A stretch of 14,638 nucleotides of DNA, taken from Anaerolineales bacterium. Its GTDB lineage: Bacteria > Chloroflexota > Anaerolineae > 4572-78 > J111. Below are positions 13,317-14,638 of this stretch, piece by piece (within the stretch, counting starts at the first letter, position 1; the number at the start of each line of letters is the position of its first letter). The notes beneath the pieces are model-generated. The model saw only the letters and a list, made by a program, of their open reading frames with translations. It was not told the origin of the DNA and searched no databases. Position numbers and translations under genes: made by a program. The DNA lies in assembly GCA_012032575.1 (NCBI GenBank), contig JAAUSP010000137.1:1-14638 (forward strand), read 5' to 3'.

Positions 13317-14465
13317 ATGGCAGATTTTCTAAGTAACGCTACACCTGACCAATTACTAATATTTATGGCCATTCCGGCCGTCGGGGCTGTTCTTTTTGGA
13401 GGAGTATTATTTGTTGCATTTGCCAGCCGGATGAGAAAAGGCATAGCAAAAAAGGAAGCGGCAACCCCCTCATCATTCTCGCCGGCTATTCCAGGGGCGT
13501 TTAGCTTTGTGCCTTCGCCGCCGGCAGCCCCCCTTCCGCTTGCTGTCAGCCAGGCTCCAGCCCCGGAAATACACTTTGATGACTCTGCCGAATTGGATTT
13601 AAACCTAAACATTTTAAGCCAGTCCATAGAAACGGAGGCTGAAATGATGAACCCATCCAAATCCCCCCGCGAAAACCGAACCGGTCTGTCGGCCCGCCTG
13701 GGTCAGCAGACTCAGCCCGCCGCCCTGCCCTCCCTCCCGACAGTGAGCCAGCCTTTACCGGCCCCGGCCAATCCTCCGGCGGCTGTGGTCAACCCGCCTG
13801 TTTCCCCCGCCGCGCCGGTCGAACTGTTACGTCTCCTGCGTGACCCCCAAACAGGCCAGCTTATCGTAGAAATTGCCGGACAGCGCTACACCAAACTGGC
13901 CGAAATTGCCGATAAAAAAGTGGGCCATTATATTCTGACTCTGGCCGCGCATTTACTGGCCTTCACCAATGGGATGGTCGCCACCGAGGCCGGCCTCAAA
14001 GCGCTCCAATCGCCCAAAGTAGGGCCAGCGCCTATGCCGCTGGTGACTCCTGCGCCAGCCACACCGCCTGCTGCACCACCTCAGCCGGCCCCCCCACCAT
14101 CTGGCGCAGTGCCTTCGACCCCGCCTGACGTCGAAGCAGCTTTTCTGGCCTCGCTACAGGCACAGCCGGCCAAGCCAGAACCGCTCCAGCCTCAGCGACG
14201 CGGCCTCTTTAACCGGGCTAAACCCGCGCCCGAAGAGACGCTGTTGCCGGCGCTGAACCTGGCCGAGCAGATCAATACCATTGCCCAGACCCGTCTGCGC
14301 TATTCACCCCTGGCTGCCACCACCAAGCTGGAAATCACCTCCGACCCTGGCGGCGGCATTTTGATTAATGTCAATGGCGTGTATTATCGCGGCCCGGACG
14401 ACATTCCCCACCCGGAAGTCAAGGAGTTGATTAAAGCTTCGATTCAGGAGTGGGAAAAGAGTTAG
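13317..14465 (+). CDS. Membrane-anchored Pro/Ala-rich protein with two similar small modules
   Basis: I do not recognise this 382-residue protein by function. Residues about 14-36 (LLIFMAIPAVGAVLFGGVLF) form one membrane helix, followed by basic RMRKGIAKK, which predicts the rest is cytoplasmic. Two low-complexity linkers are rich in Pro, Ala and Gln (about 55-160 and 235-275). A folded module at about 170-230 has DPQTGQLIVEIAGQRYTKLAEI and DKKVGHYIL. Another, at the C-terminus from about 315, has DPGGGILINVNGVYYRGPDD and IPHPEVKELIKASIQEWEKS. These look like two diverged copies of one small beta-hairpin/helix module. ATG 13317 has GAGGT only two bases upstream, which is unusually close. It is probably a separate transcription unit from the GalT-like gene, 64 bases upstream. 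Confidence 0.75.
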   Translation: MADFLSNATPDQLLIFMAIPAVGAVLFGGVLFVAFASRMRKGIAKKEAATPSSFSPAIPGAFSFVPSPPAAPLPLAVSQAPAPEIHFDDSAELDLNLNILSQSIETEAEMMNPSKSPRENRTGLSARLGQQTQPAALPSLPTVSQPLPAPANPPAAVVNPPVSPAAPVELLRLLRDPQTGQLIVEIAGQRYTKLAEIADKKVGHYILTLAAHLLAFTNGMVATEAGLKALQSPKVGPAPMPLVTPAPATPPAAPPQPAPPPSGAVPSTPPDVEAAFLASLQAQPAKPEPLQPQRRGLFNRAKPAPEETLLPALNLAEQINTIAQTRLRYSPLAATTKLEITSDPGGGILINVNGVYYRGPDDIPHPEVKELIKASIQEWEKS

Positions 14466-14638
14466 CAAAGTTTATAATGACGCCGAAGCAGTGTTATAAT
14501 TAACGAGAGAACTAGCAGTCTGTCGGAGAGAAGGGCAGTAGAGGGTGATAGAAGTCGACAGAACAAGTACATTAATAAAGATGTCGTCCAAGCGTGTCCA
14601 TTAGGACCGAATTACCGTCCTTAAACAACCGATAACCG
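14466..14638 (+). other. Gene-free tail with two TATAAT boxes and small stems
   Basis: No open frame of note lies here. Two perfect TATAAT hexamers occur at 14473-14478 and 14495-14500; neither has a good -35 or a start codon six bases downstream. TCTGTCG (14519-14525) pairs with CGACAGA (14556-14562) around a purine-rich loop. A shorter stem near 14605-14625 joins AGGAC and GTCCT. It may be the promoter and leader of a gene beyond the window. Confidence 0.3.

Overview
The window looks like a chromosomal segment of an uncultured member of the Chloroflexota, Anaerolineae-like. Four things suggest this: a helicase-associated-domain protein of the type common in that phylum, a V4R (4-vinyl reductase) protein paired with a response regulator, an adjacent catalytic/non-catalytic M16 peptidase pair, and moderately GC-rich coding DNA with GTG and TTG starts. 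This is inference from gene content. There is no rRNA, tRNA, CRISPR array or intact insertion sequence, and most genes are housekeeping in type.

Layout. (1) Positions 1-736, minus strand: the N-terminal part of a helicase-associated-domain protein, apparently frameshifted near the window edge and carrying a translated copy of a dispersed repeat. (2) 737-923: divergent promoters around a 19-bp dyad. (3) 924-2148: a DUF1232 membrane protein and a MerR-type regulator with a coiled coil. (4) 2222-4136: ftsH with a good sigma70-type promoter and a strong 3' hairpin. (5) 4173-5982: a promoter, a structured leader, a V4R gene and a response regulator with a degenerate GGDEF-like domain, ending in a classic terminator. 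Each of these two genes is broken by one apparent single-base loss. (6) 5996-8621: two M16 peptidase genes, the first with an intact HxxEH site and the second without it. (7) 8622-8917: a non-coding spacer with a complex palindromic element and a GC hairpin. (8) 8918-9550: an O-methyltransferase. (9) 9628-13252: a compact run of nucleotidyltransferase, PAP2 phosphatase, HD hydrolase, CoA-type Nudix hydrolase and GalT-like genes. (10) 13317-14465: a membrane-anchored Pro/Ala-rich protein with two similar small modules. The last 173 bases hold no gene I can support.

How the genes work together. FtsH and the M16 pair are proteolysis genes, but their promoters are separate. The V4R protein and the response regulator probably form one sensory or signalling unit. 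The 9628-13252 run is rich in phosphate-bond chemistry (NTP transfer, lipid or pyrophosphate dephosphorylation, HD hydrolysis, CoA pyrophosphatase, sugar-phosphate nucleotidyl transfer), which suggests envelope or metabolite-repair chemistry without fixing a pathway.

Two observations stand out. First, two genes begin six bases after a perfect TATAAT (GTG at 736 on the minus strand and ATG at 10938), the geometry of leaderless transcription. Second, there are several apparent one-base indels, mostly at short homopolymers. They are either assembly errors or real gene decay, and they change how four loci should be read. I did not find a clearly new defence or mobile system.
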